Shown: positions 1 to 9,500 of the stretch, piece after piece
Layout of the letters: every line of letters begins with the position of its first letter
How positions within the stretch are numbered: position 1 is the stretch's first letter
NCBI GenBank assembly: GCA_964429485.1
Contig: CAYSBW010000017.1
Coordinates: forward strand, 1 to 40,470
From: JAPLKB01 sp964429485
GTDB lineage: Bacteria; Desulfobacterota; Syntrophorhabdia; Syntrophorhabdales; Syntrophorhabdaceae
Length of the DNA: 40,470 nucleotides
Direction of reading: 5' to 3'
The notes under the pieces: generated by a model
What the model saw: only the letters and a program-made list of their open reading frames with translations
Database searches by the model: none
What the model was told of the DNA's origin: nothing
Program-made: the position numbers and the translations under genes

Positions 1-127
1 ATGCTTGCCATGTGTAATATTTTCCCTGCAGTGATGAATAAACATCGATTGTGCTCATCTAACTTATATCGCGAAGTAAAAAGCATTATTACCAAAACAA
101 AATATTATAGAAATACGAAACAATCTC

Positions 128-156
128 TTGACTTATGACTGCTGGAAAATGATATT
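128..156 (+). promoter_or_regulatory. Candidate sigma70 promoter for the hisF-aminopeptidase pair
   Basis: TTGACT (128-133), a 17-nt spacer and GATATT (151-156) lie 76 nt upstream of the hisF-like start. The -35 is good and the -10 matches only four of six bases. A clear Shine-Dalgarno, AAGGAG, sits just before the ATG at 232. I see no other gene in 1-231 that I can support. Confidence 0.35.
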
Positions 157-231
157 TATAAATTGTTCTTCCATGATGAAGGAACAGTTAATGATTGATG
201 TAATAAAAACAGCCCAATAAAAGGAGCTACC

Positions 232-996
232 ATGAAAACAATAAAGATTATGCCCTGTCTTGACATGAAAAACGGAAGAGTTGTCAAGGGCATCCATTTT
301 GTAGATATAAAGGATGCAGGTGACCCTGTGGAGAACGCTGTGTTTTATGAAAAAGAAGGTGCAGACGAACTTGCCATGCTTGATATTGCCGCCACTGTTG
401 AGAACCGCAAAACCCGTCTTGACTGGGTAAAAGAGGTTTCATCTGTAATAACAATACAATTAACAGTGGGTGGCGGGATAGGCAGTATTGAAGATATTGA
501 ATTAACTTTAAAAGCAGGAGCATCAAAGGTTTCTATGAACAGCGCTGCTGTTGTGAATCCGGAGCTCATAAGAGAAGGGGCAAAAGAATTCGGTTCCCGG
601 ACAATAACAATTGCTATAGATGCGCGAAGAAATAAATCAATGCCCTCAGGGTTTGAGCTGGTTGTGTCAGGAGGTACAAAACCAGTTGGTAAAGATGCTG
701 TAGAATGGGCAAGACAGTGTGAAGAACTCGGCGCAGGAGTTATCCTGCCCACAAGCATGGATGGAGACGGAACACTTGCGGGATATGATCTTGAATTTAC
801 AAAGGCCATAGCCGATGCTGTTACTGTTCCTGTTGTTGCTTCAGGTGGAGCAGGGACACTGGAACACTTTTATGAAGGTGCGACAAAAGGTTGTGCCGAT
901 ATTCTACTTGCTGCATCGGTTTTTCATTTCAGAACTTTCAGCATCAGAGAAGTGAAGGAATATTTAAAGAGTAAAGGATTAAAGGTGATATTATAA
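232..996 (+). CDS. hisF: HisF-like cyclase (imidazole glycerol phosphate synthase cyclase subunit paralogue)
   Basis: A (beta/alpha)8 barrel of 254 residues, normal HisF length. HisF makes imidazole glycerol phosphate and AICAR from PRFAR with ammonia passed from the glutaminase HisH, in histidine biosynthesis. Both catalytic aspartates are present (D11 in PCLD, D130 in AIDARR), with K19 and the phosphate-site stretches TVGGG, NSAAV, ASGGAG and AASVFHF. No hisH, hisA or other his gene is adjacent; the next gene, 22 nt on, is an M29 aminopeptidase. Odd points: the normally conserved LLTSMDRDGT reads LPTSMDGDGT, and of the four gate residues at the HisF-HisH interface (R5, E46, K99, E167 in Thermotoga), R5 is K and E167 is V. 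It may be the lineage's true HisF or a paralogue with another role; I cannot decide from one window. Confidence 0.85.
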   Translation: MKTIKIMPCLDMKNGRVVKGIHFVDIKDAGDPVENAVFYEKEGADELAMLDIAATVENRKTRLDWVKEVSSVITIQLTVGGGIGSIEDIELTLKAGASKVSMNSAAVVNPELIREGAKEFGSRTITIAIDARRNKSMPSGFELVVSGGTKPVGKDAVEWARQCEELGAGVILPTSMDGDGTLAGYDLEFTKAIADAVTVPVVASGGAGTLEHFYEGATKGCADILLAASVFHFRTFSIREVKEYLKSKGLKVIL

Positions 997-1018
997 AAAT
1001 GGAAAAGAGGAGATGGTA

Positions 1019-2218
1019 ATGTTTTCAGATGAACAGCTTGATAAATATGCAGATGTGCTTATCTGGGGATTAAAAACTGCCCGCAAGAATAAATTCAAAA
1101 AGGGTGATATAATTCTAATCCAGTATGAGCGTCCTGCTCTCAAACTTGCAGAAATACTCTACAGCAAAATACTGGATATGGGAATGAATCCTGTACAGCG
1201 TTTGATAGGCACATATGTGATGGAACATTCATTTTATAAAAAAGCAGGGGACAAACAACTTGTTTTTATAGCTCCAGGTGAAAAGGAATTTTACGAGAAT
1301 CTTAACGGAAGGATTTTTTTGCGTGCTCCGGAATCGCTTACGCATCTTAAAGATGTTGATCCCTCAAAAATAGGCAAGGTTCTTATATCAAGAAAGACTT
1401 TGAGAGAAACCCTTGACAGGCTTGAAGAGCAGGGTAAACATGGTTGGACGCTTTGTACATTTCCAACAGAAGAACTTGCAAGACAGGCTAAAACCACACC
1501 TGAAATATATGCTTCGCAGATTTTAAAAGCCTGTTATCTTAACGATGATGATCCGGTTCAAGCGTGGAAATCTATTTACAATGAAGTGAAGGATATAAAA
1601 AAATGGTTGAATAATTTGAAAGTCAAATATTTCCATGTTGAATCAGAAAATATTGATTTGAAAATAAGATGTGGAGAAAAACGGCAATGGAAGGGAATTT
1701 CAGGACATAATATTCCGAGTTTCGAGATCTTCCTTTCCCCTGACTGGAGAGGGGCTGAAGGAATCTATTTTGCCAATCTGCCTTCTTTTAGAAGCGGAAA
1801 CTATGTTGAAGATGTGAAGCTTTTCTTTGAGAACGGTTCTGTTGTCAGAGCTGAAGCAAAGACTGGCGAGGAATTTGTCAAAAAACAGATTGCCATGGAT
1901 AAGGGAGCTTCGAGAATAGGAGAATTTTCTCTTACAGACAGGAGATTTTCCCGTATCGATCGTTTCATGGCAGATACTCTTTTTGACGAAAACTTCGGTG
2001 GGGAACATGGGAATTCGCATATTGCTCTTGGTGCTTCCTATACTGATACATACAAAGGTAATCCTGCCGACATGACCAGGGCTATGAAAAAGAAACTCGG
2101 GTTTAATGATTCAGCCTTGCATTGGGATCTGGTAAATACGGAGGAAAAAACTGTAATAGCCCATCTTGCTTCAGGTAAAAAGCTTCTTATTTATGAGAAG
2201 GGGATGTTCAAATATTGA
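1019..2218 (+). CDS. M29-family metallo-aminopeptidase (AmpS/AmpT-like)
   Basis: About 400 residues, the usual size of the thermophilic aminopeptidase family M29, dimetal enzymes that remove N-terminal residues from peptides in the cytoplasm. The C-terminal metal-binding region is intact and diagnostic: IGEFSLTDRRFSRIDRFM, then TLFDENFGGEHGNSHIALG, then LGFNDSALHWDL, which supply Glu, His and Asp ligands. An in-frame ATG at 1013 exists, but the Shine-Dalgarno GAGGAG (1007-1012) touches it; the ATG at 1019 has a 6-nt spacing and is preferred. It is probably co-transcribed with the HisF-like gene, and the mRNA ends at the hairpin at 2233-2274. Confidence 0.9.
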   Translation: MFSDEQLDKYADVLIWGLKTARKNKFKKGDIILIQYERPALKLAEILYSKILDMGMNPVQRLIGTYVMEHSFYKKAGDKQLVFIAPGEKEFYENLNGRIFLRAPESLTHLKDVDPSKIGKVLISRKTLRETLDRLEEQGKHGWTLCTFPTEELARQAKTTPEIYASQILKACYLNDDDPVQAWKSIYNEVKDIKKWLNNLKVKYFHVESENIDLKIRCGEKRQWKGISGHNIPSFEIFLSPDWRGAEGIYFANLPSFRSGNYVEDVKLFFENGSVVRAEAKTGEEFVKKQIAMDKGASRIGEFSLTDRRFSRIDRFMADTLFDENFGGEHGNSHIALGASYTDTYKGNPADMTRAMKKKLGFNDSALHWDLVNTEEKTVIAHLASGKKLLIYEKGMFKY

Positions 2219-2232
2219 ACTCAGGAGTAGAT

Positions 2233-2274
2233 TTCATTTCCACCCCCGGTTAAAATACCGGGGGTGGAAATGAA
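2233..2274. terminator. Bidirectional rho-independent terminator
   Basis: A perfect 18-bp stem (2233-2250 with 2257-2274) with a 6-nt loop and a G/C-rich core (CCACCCCCGGT / ACCGGGGGTGG) lies between two convergent genes, 15 nt after the aminopeptidase stop and touching the end of the adenosine-kinase gene. Flanking A/T tracts on both sides fit use in both directions. Confidence 0.85.
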
Positions 2275-2275
2275 T

Positions 2276-2758
2276 TTAAAGCTTATAGGCGAATTTTCTT
2301 AGAAGCTCTTTGCGTTCCCTTTTATCCTCTTCTTTTTCTATTCCTTTAGGTTTTGATCCGTCTATGACTCCCAGAATTCCTCTGCCGTCGTTTTCTTCAG
2401 CCACTATCACCTGTAAGCAGTTTGCTGTCGCACATATTATGTGACACACTTCCTGACAGGCTTTTATTGCATTTAGGACATTAATGGGAAATCCATCTTT
2501 GAGGAATATGACAAAGGTATGACCGCATGAAAGCGACAAGGATGTCTCACAGGCAAATTTTGTGAGATTTTCATCATTTCCTTCATAACGGATAAGACAG
2601 GGCCCGCTTGCTTCTGAAAAGGCAATTCCGAATTTTAAGGATGGAGATGATCCGATAAGTATCTCGTACATATCTTCTACTGTTTTTATAAAATGGGATT
2701 GCCCTATAATAATATTCAGCCCCTCAGGTATATCGATTTTAATATTTTTTATTTCCAT
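2276..2758 (-). CDS. Adenosine-specific kinase family protein (DUF355)
   Basis: 160 residues, full length for the small Adenosine_kin (PF04008) family, known mainly from archaea and some anaerobic bacteria and described as adenosine-specific. Family stretches are present throughout: IIGQSHFIKTVEDMYE, KFGIAFSEASGPCLIRYEGND, GHTFVIFLKDGFPINVLNAI, CATANCLQVIVAE and GRGILGVIDG. The expected role is nucleoside salvage in the cytoplasm; physiological substrate and mechanism are not settled for most members. A Shine-Dalgarno-like AAGGAG precedes the start. It is monocistronic as far as visible and converges on the aminopeptidase gene across a shared terminator. Confidence 0.85.
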   Translation of the reverse strand: MEIKNIKIDIPEGLNIIIGQSHFIKTVEDMYEILIGSSPSLKFGIAFSEASGPCLIRYEGNDENLTKFACETSLSLSCGHTFVIFLKDGFPINVLNAIKACQEVCHIICATANCLQVIVAEENDGRGILGVIDGSKPKGIEKEEDKRERKELLRKFAYKL

Positions 2759-2839
2759 TATTTAATCTCCTTTCAATTTAATTGCTTCTTCAGTCTGAAG
2801 ATCCAGTACTGTAATTTAAAATAAGGTGATATTTGTATT

Positions 2840-3610
2840 TTATTCTTTTTGCAATATTAAACCAGAGTCGACTATGAATTTGTAAAGTTTATTTGCTATA
2901 TCTGAACCGAGTTTTCCAACTTCTTTTTCATTGGCATCTCTGGAAAGAATAAATTTTGTTCCAGCCACATAGGGATTTTTTGTAACAACTGCACCCGGAC
3001 TTCTTTGCTTTTTCCCGTCAATTGAAGTATCTAAGATAAGATTGGTTTTCCCTTCTGAAATTTTGCTGAATATCATTTTGACCTGCATTTCTGAAGAACC
3101 GCTTCCGAAACCGATGATCGCTCTTTTTACACGTTCACCTTCCTCGTAATCCTGAAATTCTCCTTCCAGCAAAAAACAGTCTCTGAATGGAGGAGATTGT
3201 GAAAAAATCCGATGGGCCTTTAAACCTTTGTTTTTTAATTCCTTTACAATTGACTCTGCAAGGGCATTGACAATTTTAGTTTTTTTTATTTGAGGAGAAT
3301 CCTTGCCACTTATCTCTGTATTGTTAACGATATCCTTCAATTTATTTCTTATTGGCAGATGTTTTTTGTCTTCTTTCTTGTCCGATTCAGCATCAAGAAG
3401 GAAGTCAGCAACATAAATTATATCAGATGTTGTTGATGTGTTTATTTCTGCAAGGCATAATCCGGAAAAGACAAAAATCATCAGGAGTATTATTACAGGA
3501 ATAAAAAAGGTCTGCCTGAGACTTGCTGTAATTGGTTTTTTCATACTGAACAACAAGGAATTATAATATCCGCAAAGCGAAAAATAAAAAAATCTTTTGA
3601 CAAATTTCAT
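2840..3610 (-). CDS. DUF4410 domain protein, membrane-anchored or secreted
   Basis: 256 residues. After a long hydrophobic N-terminus (strongest around residues 33-54, FFIPVIILLMIFVFSGLCLA) comes a DUF4410 domain with the typical opening IIYVADFLLDA, LAESIVKELKNKGLKAHRI, then RVKRAIIGFGSGSSEMQVKM and a final GAVVTKNPYVAGTKFILSRDANEKEV. DUF4410 proteins are envelope-located with unknown function. Start choice is uncertain: the ATG at 3610 has AGGAG about 10 nt upstream, whereas the internal ATG at 3544 would give a cleaner signal peptide (MKKPITASLRQ) but has no Shine-Dalgarno. Confidence 0.75.
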   Translation of the reverse strand: MKFVKRFFYFSLCGYYNSLLFSMKKPITASLRQTFFIPVIILLMIFVFSGLCLAEINTSTTSDIIYVADFLLDAESDKKEDKKHLPIRNKLKDIVNNTEISGKDSPQIKKTKIVNALAESIVKELKNKGLKAHRIFSQSPPFRDCFLLEGEFQDYEEGERVKRAIIGFGSGSSEMQVKMIFSKISEGKTNLILDTSIDGKKQRSPGAVVTKNPYVAGTKFILSRDANEKEVGKLGSDIANKLYKFIVDSGLILQKE

Positions 3611-3658
3611 GTCAGTTTATCTCCTGTACTGCCATTTATGTTTATATTAAGGTGCAGT

Positions 3659-4231
3659 TTATTTTTTTATAAATTTTTTACCCATTTCCCAAGCAGGGCC
3701 TATATCCTGTCCGAGCGCACGGTATTTCTTTTCGGACATCGCAAGAACAAAGGGGTTGATCTTGCCAAGGTCCGGGATCCCTTCTGTCAGGCAATTTTCG
3801 TCGCAATAGGCTGTGACTATTTCCCCTATAACAAGATCCTCGCCTGGAAGATCAACAATTTTTACAAGTTTGCACTCTACGTTAAAGGGGCATTCTCTTA
3901 TCATCGGTGCTGTTTCAAGCTTGCCGTAAAATGTTTCAAATATAGAGGATTTATCAAACTTTTTCCCTGAAACTATACCGCAATAATCTGTTTTGTCAGC
4001 CATTGTGGAGGAAGGAATATTTACGCTGAAAGTCTCATTTGCTTTTATCCCGGTATTTGAATAGTGCGATTTGTTCATAGCAAGTGCCAGATATGGTGGT
4101 TTGGGGTTTACCATACTGAACCAGGCTATAGTTATATAGTTTGCTTTTTTATCAATATTTGCCCCAACAATTGCACAGGGCATCGGATAGGTTAATAATA
4201 AACGATCGTTGCCCAATTCTATTTTTGACAT
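3659..4231 (-). CDS. Flavin reductase family protein (flavoredoxin-like)
   Basis: 190 residues, typical of the FMN-binding split-barrel flavin reductase-like family, which includes flavoredoxin of sulfate reducers. Visible family features are the opening YPMPCAIVGANIDKKANYITIAWFSMVNPKPPYLALAM and the pattern SHYSNTGIKANETFSVNIPS. Likely a cytoplasmic FMN protein that carries electrons or reduces free flavin; the partner is unknown. The start is well marked by AAGGAGG 6 nt before the ATG. It is divergent from a nitroreductase-family flavoprotein, so the 223-bp gap between them probably holds both promoters. Confidence 0.88.
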   Translation of the reverse strand: MSKIELGNDRLLLTYPMPCAIVGANIDKKANYITIAWFSMVNPKPPYLALAMNKSHYSNTGIKANETFSVNIPSSTMADKTDYCGIVSGKKFDKSSIFETFYGKLETAPMIRECPFNVECKLVKIVDLPGEDLVIGEIVTAYCDENCLTEGIPDLGKINPFVLAMSEKKYRALGQDIGPAWEMGKKFIKK

Positions 4232-4454
4232 AGCATCCTCCTTAATTAAATAATTGAATATATTGCCTAAATCTAATGTTTTGGCGCTATTCCTGTCAAG
4301 GAAGATTTTATTATTATCCTTGCTCGTATAGTTTATCGTTTTTGCAATTAACCAGCTCTTCCTGTTTACAGGCGTGATTATACTTCTATAAAATCATGGT
4401 TTAATTTAGTATAATTTATCTTAAAAAAGATATAACACACAGGAGGTCACCTTG

Positions 4455-4982
4455 ATGATAGAACTTTTGCGTAAACGCCGGAGTATCCGCAAATACACGG
4501 ATAGAGAAATTGATAAGCACACCCTTGATTTGCTTATTGAAACATTGCTCAGATCACCTTCATCTCTTAATTACAGACCATGGGAGTTCATTTTTGTTGA
4601 TAAACCTGATCTGTTATTAAAACTATCGAAAGCAAAAGAACATGGGTCCGGTTTTCTGGAAAAGGCAAAACTGGGTATTGTTGTCTGTGGAGACAGCACA
4701 AAATCTGATGTATGGGTTGAAGATTGTTCTATTGCGTCAATACTTGTTCAGTTAACAGCAGAATCTTTGGGACTTGGAAACTGCTGGATACAGATAAGGG
4801 AGCGCAACTACAGTGATAGTAAAACTTCCGAAAAATATATACAGGAAATACTTGGCATCCCTGAGTATATCAAAGTGGAATCAATAATTAGTATAGGTTG
4901 GCCAAACGAGACAAGGAAGCCTGTTCCAACAAGCAAATTGGATTTCAGGAAAATCAAATACAATTATTTTAACGAGTCCTGA
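4455..4982 (+). CDS. Nitroreductase-family FMN oxidoreductase
   Basis: 175 residues, short single-domain member of the nitroreductase superfamily. The N-terminus LLRKRRSIRKYTDREI is the classic FMN phosphate-binding opening, followed by LLRSPSSLNYRPWEFIFV and a late glycine-rich stretch ESLGLGNCWIQIRER. These are NAD(P)H-dependent flavoenzymes acting on nitro compounds, quinones or unknown physiological acceptors; the substrate cannot be told here. Translation could begin at TTG 4452, but AGGAGGT (4441-4447) is best spaced for ATG 4455. A TATAAT (4410-4415) upstream is a plausible -10 without a good -35. It is divergent from the flavoredoxin-like gene. Confidence 0.85.
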   Translation: MIELLRKRRSIRKYTDREIDKHTLDLLIETLLRSPSSLNYRPWEFIFVDKPDLLLKLSKAKEHGSGFLEKAKLGIVVCGDSTKSDVWVEDCSIASILVQLTAESLGLGNCWIQIRERNYSDSKTSEKYIQEILGIPEYIKVESIISIGWPNETRKPVPTSKLDFRKIKYNYFNES

Positions 4983-5070
4983 CGAAGGGATCAAAAGCTT
5001 TTCCCGCCTGATATCGTGTCTGAATTTGTGAAGAAATAATGGTTCGCTAATTTCAGGAAAGGTCTGCACG

Positions 5071-5099
5071 TTGACTTTGGAGTAATTATTTGATATAAA
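5071..5099 (+). promoter_or_regulatory. Strong candidate sigma70 promoter for GAPDH
   Basis: TTGACT (5071-5076), exactly 17 nt, and TATAAA (5094-5099) preceded by TGA, an extended -10. A transcript would start near 5106 and carry a leader of about 165 nt before the GAPDH ATG at 5272. Just before the ribosome site AAGGAGGT (5259-5266) is a small inverted repeat AAACAG-6 nt-CTGTTT (5237-5254). The gene-free stretch 4983-5271 holds nothing else I can name. Confidence 0.6.
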
Positions 5100-5271
5100 A
5101 TGATGACTGCAAAAGGTCATAATTACTTATAAACAATAATTTATTCCAATTCGGACAGCTTAATGATCACACACCCCATCATTTTCATGTTTTCTTCAAA
5201 AATAATATATCAGACCAAAAATATTGCCAAATATAAAAACAGGTTTATCTGTTTATCTAAGGAGGTAGGGA

Positions 5272-6540
5272 ATGAGCAAAATTGAGGTTTTTGAAAACAA
5301 ACGTCCGGTTCTTGGTATTAACAGTCTTGGAAGAATAGGAAAACTAACCCTCTGGCACCATGTTGGAAGAAAATATTTCCAGGAAATATTTGTTAACTTG
5401 GGCAGAGATGTTGGCAATGGCCTTCCTGCAATTGCACAGATAATAGAGAAAGATTCTACATATGGGTCTATTCACAAGTTTCTTTATGGGATTAAAGCCA
5501 AGCGTATGATCGAGATTGTTGATGAAAAACAGGGGAAGCTTATTATAGATGGGATCCCTGTGACAATATTGCGGGAAGCAAGAAATCCTGCTGAGATAGG
5601 CTGGAAAAAGCAAGGTGTCGATGTTGTAGTAGAATGTACAGGTAAATTTCAGGATCCAACTGTACCTGCTGACGATAAAAAAGGTGCTTTAAAAGGACAT
5701 CTTGCCAGTGGAGCAAAGGTTGTAATCAATTCTTCAGCATTCAAGATTAAAAACAAATCATTATCTACACCGGATGAGGCAGTGACCCTTATCTATGGAA
5801 TTAACCATGCATCTTTTGATTCCAAAAAACACCAGATTGTTTCAGCAGCATCCTGCACTACGACAGGTCTGGCCCATATGATTAAACCTCTCCTTGAGAA
5901 TGAAGCGACCAGCAAAATTCTTACAGCGTCAATGTCCACCGTGCATGCTGTGACTAATTCTCAAAGTATTCTTGACAAAACCCCCAAGGCCGGTGAAAAG
6001 GATATGAGAAAAAACAGAAGCACATTGAACAATATTATTCTCACTTCTACAAATGCCGCAGCTGCGCTAAGTCAAGTTATTGAGGAAGTAAAAAATATAG
6101 GTTTTATGGCTGATTCAATCAGGGTTCCGACAAGCACAGAATCATTGATAATATTAAATGTAACTTTTCAGACACGTTCAAGTAATGTACCTTTAACAAC
6201 GAGTGCTTTGAATGATATATACAGAAAAGCATCTGATAATGATCCGGAACAACTGGTTGTTTTTTCAGAGGAACAGAATGTTTCTGCTGATCTTATCGGT
6301 ACGGATGCGGCAATAGTTATTGAAGGTCAGTTTAATCATATAAGAACTGCTTTTATTGAAGTGGATCTTTCTAATGTTCCCGATTTGCCTGAAGAGTTCC
6401 AAAAGACTCTTACACAAAAAATAATGCGTGTACCCGTTGTCCATGCAAAAATATTTGGCTGGTATGATAATGAGTATGGCAGCTATACAAACAGAATGGG
6501 GGATCTAACAACATATATACATAAGAACCTGTTCAGATAA
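5272..6540 (+). CDS. gap: Divergent, enlarged glyceraldehyde-3-phosphate dehydrogenase
   Basis: GAPDH oxidises glyceraldehyde 3-phosphate to 1,3-bisphosphoglycerate with NAD(P)+ and phosphate, reversibly. The family fold is clear: Rossmann start GINSLGRIGKL (usually INGFGRIGR), VVVECTGKF, catalytic Cys195 in SAASCTTTGLAH (usually ASCTTNCLAP), His225 in STVHAVTNSQ, then RVPTSTESLIILN and the C-terminal KIFGWYDNEYGSYTNR. At 422 residues it is about 85 longer than ordinary GAPDH, with extra sequence in the N-terminal cofactor half and the middle. It is monocistronic behind its own promoter, 24 nt from the convergent PPDK-like gene and 5 kb from pgk-tpiA. It could be an anabolic isoform; cofactor specificity is not evident. 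Confidence 0.88.
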   Translation: MSKIEVFENKRPVLGINSLGRIGKLTLWHHVGRKYFQEIFVNLGRDVGNGLPAIAQIIEKDSTYGSIHKFLYGIKAKRMIEIVDEKQGKLIIDGIPVTILREARNPAEIGWKKQGVDVVVECTGKFQDPTVPADDKKGALKGHLASGAKVVINSSAFKIKNKSLSTPDEAVTLIYGINHASFDSKKHQIVSAASCTTTGLAHMIKPLLENEATSKILTASMSTVHAVTNSQSILDKTPKAGEKDMRKNRSTLNNIILTSTNAAAALSQVIEEVKNIGFMADSIRVPTSTESLIILNVTFQTRSSNVPLTTSALNDIYRKASDNDPEQLVVFSEEQNVSADLIGTDAAIVIEGQFNHIRTAFIEVDLSNVPDLPEEFQKTLTQKIMRVPVVHAKIFGWYDNEYGSYTNRMGDLTTYIHKNLFR

Positions 6541-6563
6541 TATGGAAAAATATATAAAGAAAA

Positions 6564-9500
6564 TCAAAATCTTATTGTAAAAGAATCAACTTCACCTATT
6601 TTATGTTTACCGGTATAGACGGCTCCACTCCAGCCGTCTATACTTATAAAATCTCCACTTTTAATTGTTTTAGAATTTATAGTGCTATATCCTTCAGATT
6701 CATAGACATGGAGTTTGTTAAAACCCACAACACCTACTTTTTTGAGTTGTGGAATTGTTACAGCTGCATGGGAAGTAACGCCACCTCTTGCTGTAAGGAT
6801 TCCATCCACCTGTAATAGTATTCCAACATCATCAGGCACTGTATCGGGGCGAATAAGAATGAGAGGTGTGTCCGGCTCTTTCTTTTTAAAGAATGCTATT
6901 TCATCCTCTGAGTAAACTACTTTTCCCGTAAGAGCTCCTCCACTAATTCCTATGCCTTTTCCGAGCAGGGATTCTTCAAGTTTTCCTTTATCATCCTTGA
7001 ATGTTTTTACTTTATTTGTTTCTCGTTGAACCATATCTCGCATCTGAAGAATGTATAAACCTTTTTTTGTATTATTTTCAAAAGTAAATTCTATCTCCTG
7101 ATGGTTGAAGCCTTTTTCATAGACAAGGAATTCAGCTATGCTGACAAGTTCGTTATATATTTCAGGAAATCTTATTTCAAGCGATATTGTTGATTCCCTC
7201 TTTTCCGATGTCCGCTGTTTCTCGGAAATTGGATATGTTTCAACCAGACCCGATACAATATCATCTCCCTGTACGCCAAAAATAAAATCCCCGTATATTG
7301 CAACATCTTGTGGTGAACCTTTCGGGTCTCTCGTAAAGATAACACCTGAACCTGAATTTTCATGCAAGTTACCAAATACCATTGCCTGTACTATGACAGC
7401 TGTTCCCCACTCATCGGACAGGTTCATCTGATGACGGTATATTTTTGCCTGTTCGGATTGCCAGGAGGTAAATACATCGCGTATAGCGTTGTATAGTTGA
7501 ACATATGGTTTATCCACAATTCTTACACCCTGATTTTTCATGGCATGTTTATAGGAGCGGGCAATTTGCTTCATTTGTTCGGGATTAAATTGTATTTTTT
7601 TTGAAATTCCATAACGTTTTTTATAATTATTTATGATTTCATCAAAAAAATTTCTTTCAAGCCCGTGGAACATCCCCCATGTTTGTAAAAACCTTCTATA
7701 TGAATCCCAGGCTGCCCATTGGAAATCATTTTTCTTTGCAAGCCCTTCAGCCACAGCTTTATTGATTCCTACATTAAGAAAGGATCTCATCATTCCAGGA
7801 AGAGATATGGTTGCACCGCTTCTAACTGAAAGAAGCAAAGGGTTATCAGGATTGCCGAATTCCTTTCCTGTTATACGCTCGAGCTCCTTGATTTCTCTAT
7901 AAATCCTCTGGTTCAGATCATTGAATATATGTCTATAACCCATAACACCTTCAAGACACCTGAATACTTCTGTTGTGATAATGAACCCTGGCGGGATCGG
8001 CAGATTGTATGATACCAGCTTCTTTAAAAAATATCCCTTATTACCTATAAGAATTTGATTATCAATGTTCTTATTTTTTTTATGAAAAGTAGAAATAGTT
8101 AGTTCCGGAATATAAGCCATAACAAGATTGAGAATCTGTTTATTGTCCTTGAATTTTTCACGTTCAGCATTCAAGGCTCTGATTATGGCGTTAACGAAAT
8201 TATCGAGGATTTGCAACCCGAAAGTTGAGGAAATCATGGAACGTATAAAATTTTCAGAATATCTGTAATATAGTTCCCTGTTTTGTGAATCCTTTTGTTC
8301 CGTAATGTTGCTGTCATTTATTATCTGACCGATTATAACCGACAGATTTGCACGATGAGTATCGGTAAAATAGTCGTGTGTTATATTCTGTATGCTTTTT
8401 GAAATAAACTGAAAGATATTGATATACTGGTCCATCGAAAATTGTCGTATTTTAAGGGCACTTGTTATGTATCTCAGTTTTGTCACAATACCTTCAGTGG
8501 TAATTCCTTCCAGATCAAGAGCTTTTATATAAAGCCAGAGGTATTTGTGTATCTTCATTAGTGTGCTTTTTGTTATAAATCTCAGATTGAGAGATTCCGT
8601 CAATTTATCAAAAAGGAATGTTGCAAAGCTTTCAAGGCGCAGGGTAAAACCCATTGCTTCAAACTTTTCTTCGCGGTACGTACCGTACATGGAAGGGATA
8701 CTGGCAGCTACATGTCGTTTATGGTAGATATTTTCGAAATATTCTGTTTTGTCGGGTGAAAGTATCTTTTCCTTAAGAATGGCAATTATATTAAGGACCA
8801 CAACAAGGCTTCTGTAATAGTTATTTTTTTTCAGTGCACGCTTCAGAGTGTTTATTTTATCCGGCTCTATCATGTGCGACAATTCAAGGTCTTTTAACAG
8901 GTCAATATGCTGGTGAAAATATTTTTTATGTATAAGCTGGTAAAAACGGATCATCAATCTTGCCCGTTCTTTTTCACGTTCTACAACATTATAAATTTTT
9001 CCTATTTCCCTTGATATCTGTTCATTATCCCATTCGAGAAAAGCTTGTACATTGCCCTGTATTTTTTGAAAAAGAATATTGAATATTATATGCAAGCCAT
9101 CATAGTACTCACCTGAAGGTGTCACCTCTTTATATGTTTCAACAGGGAGGTGAATACTCAACAATGTTTTATCTCCGGAATTCCAGTATTGAAAAATATC
9201 CTCTATAAATGATACGAGAAGGTTGTTGCTTTCAACATGAGCCTGCTTTCTCAAAAAATAAATAAGGCGGTCATTTCGTGCGGATAATTCGTCTACAGTT
9301 GTTGATATCTCGCGAAGTTCTCCTTCAGCTCCTATCTCAGTAAAGTAAATAGGGAAAAGTCTTAGAAGCTGTTTCACTAAATTGAAAGCAGGTTGAATAT
9401 CAGAGTTCAACAGCCCGGAAATATCCTTTTGAAGGAGATCAGTGTCTCTAACGAAAACACCTTTTAAATTAAGGTTAATTATCAGTGCTGAAAGAAGTTT

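Noticed and set aside
1..86. Open minus-strand frame from ATG 86 running off the left edge (28 codons)
   Set aside because: No recognisable protein sequence, weak ribosome site and too short to judge; could be the start of a divergent gene but cannot be supported.
345..809. 154-codon minus-strand ORF opposite hisF
   Set aside because: Complement of a well-conserved gene; serine- and proline-rich translation typical of a shadow frame, with no ribosome site.
4991..5009. GGGATC-AAAAGCTTTT-CCC after the nitroreductase gene as a terminator
   Set aside because: The palindrome has no loop and the outer arms do not pair in register, so it would not form a terminator hairpin.
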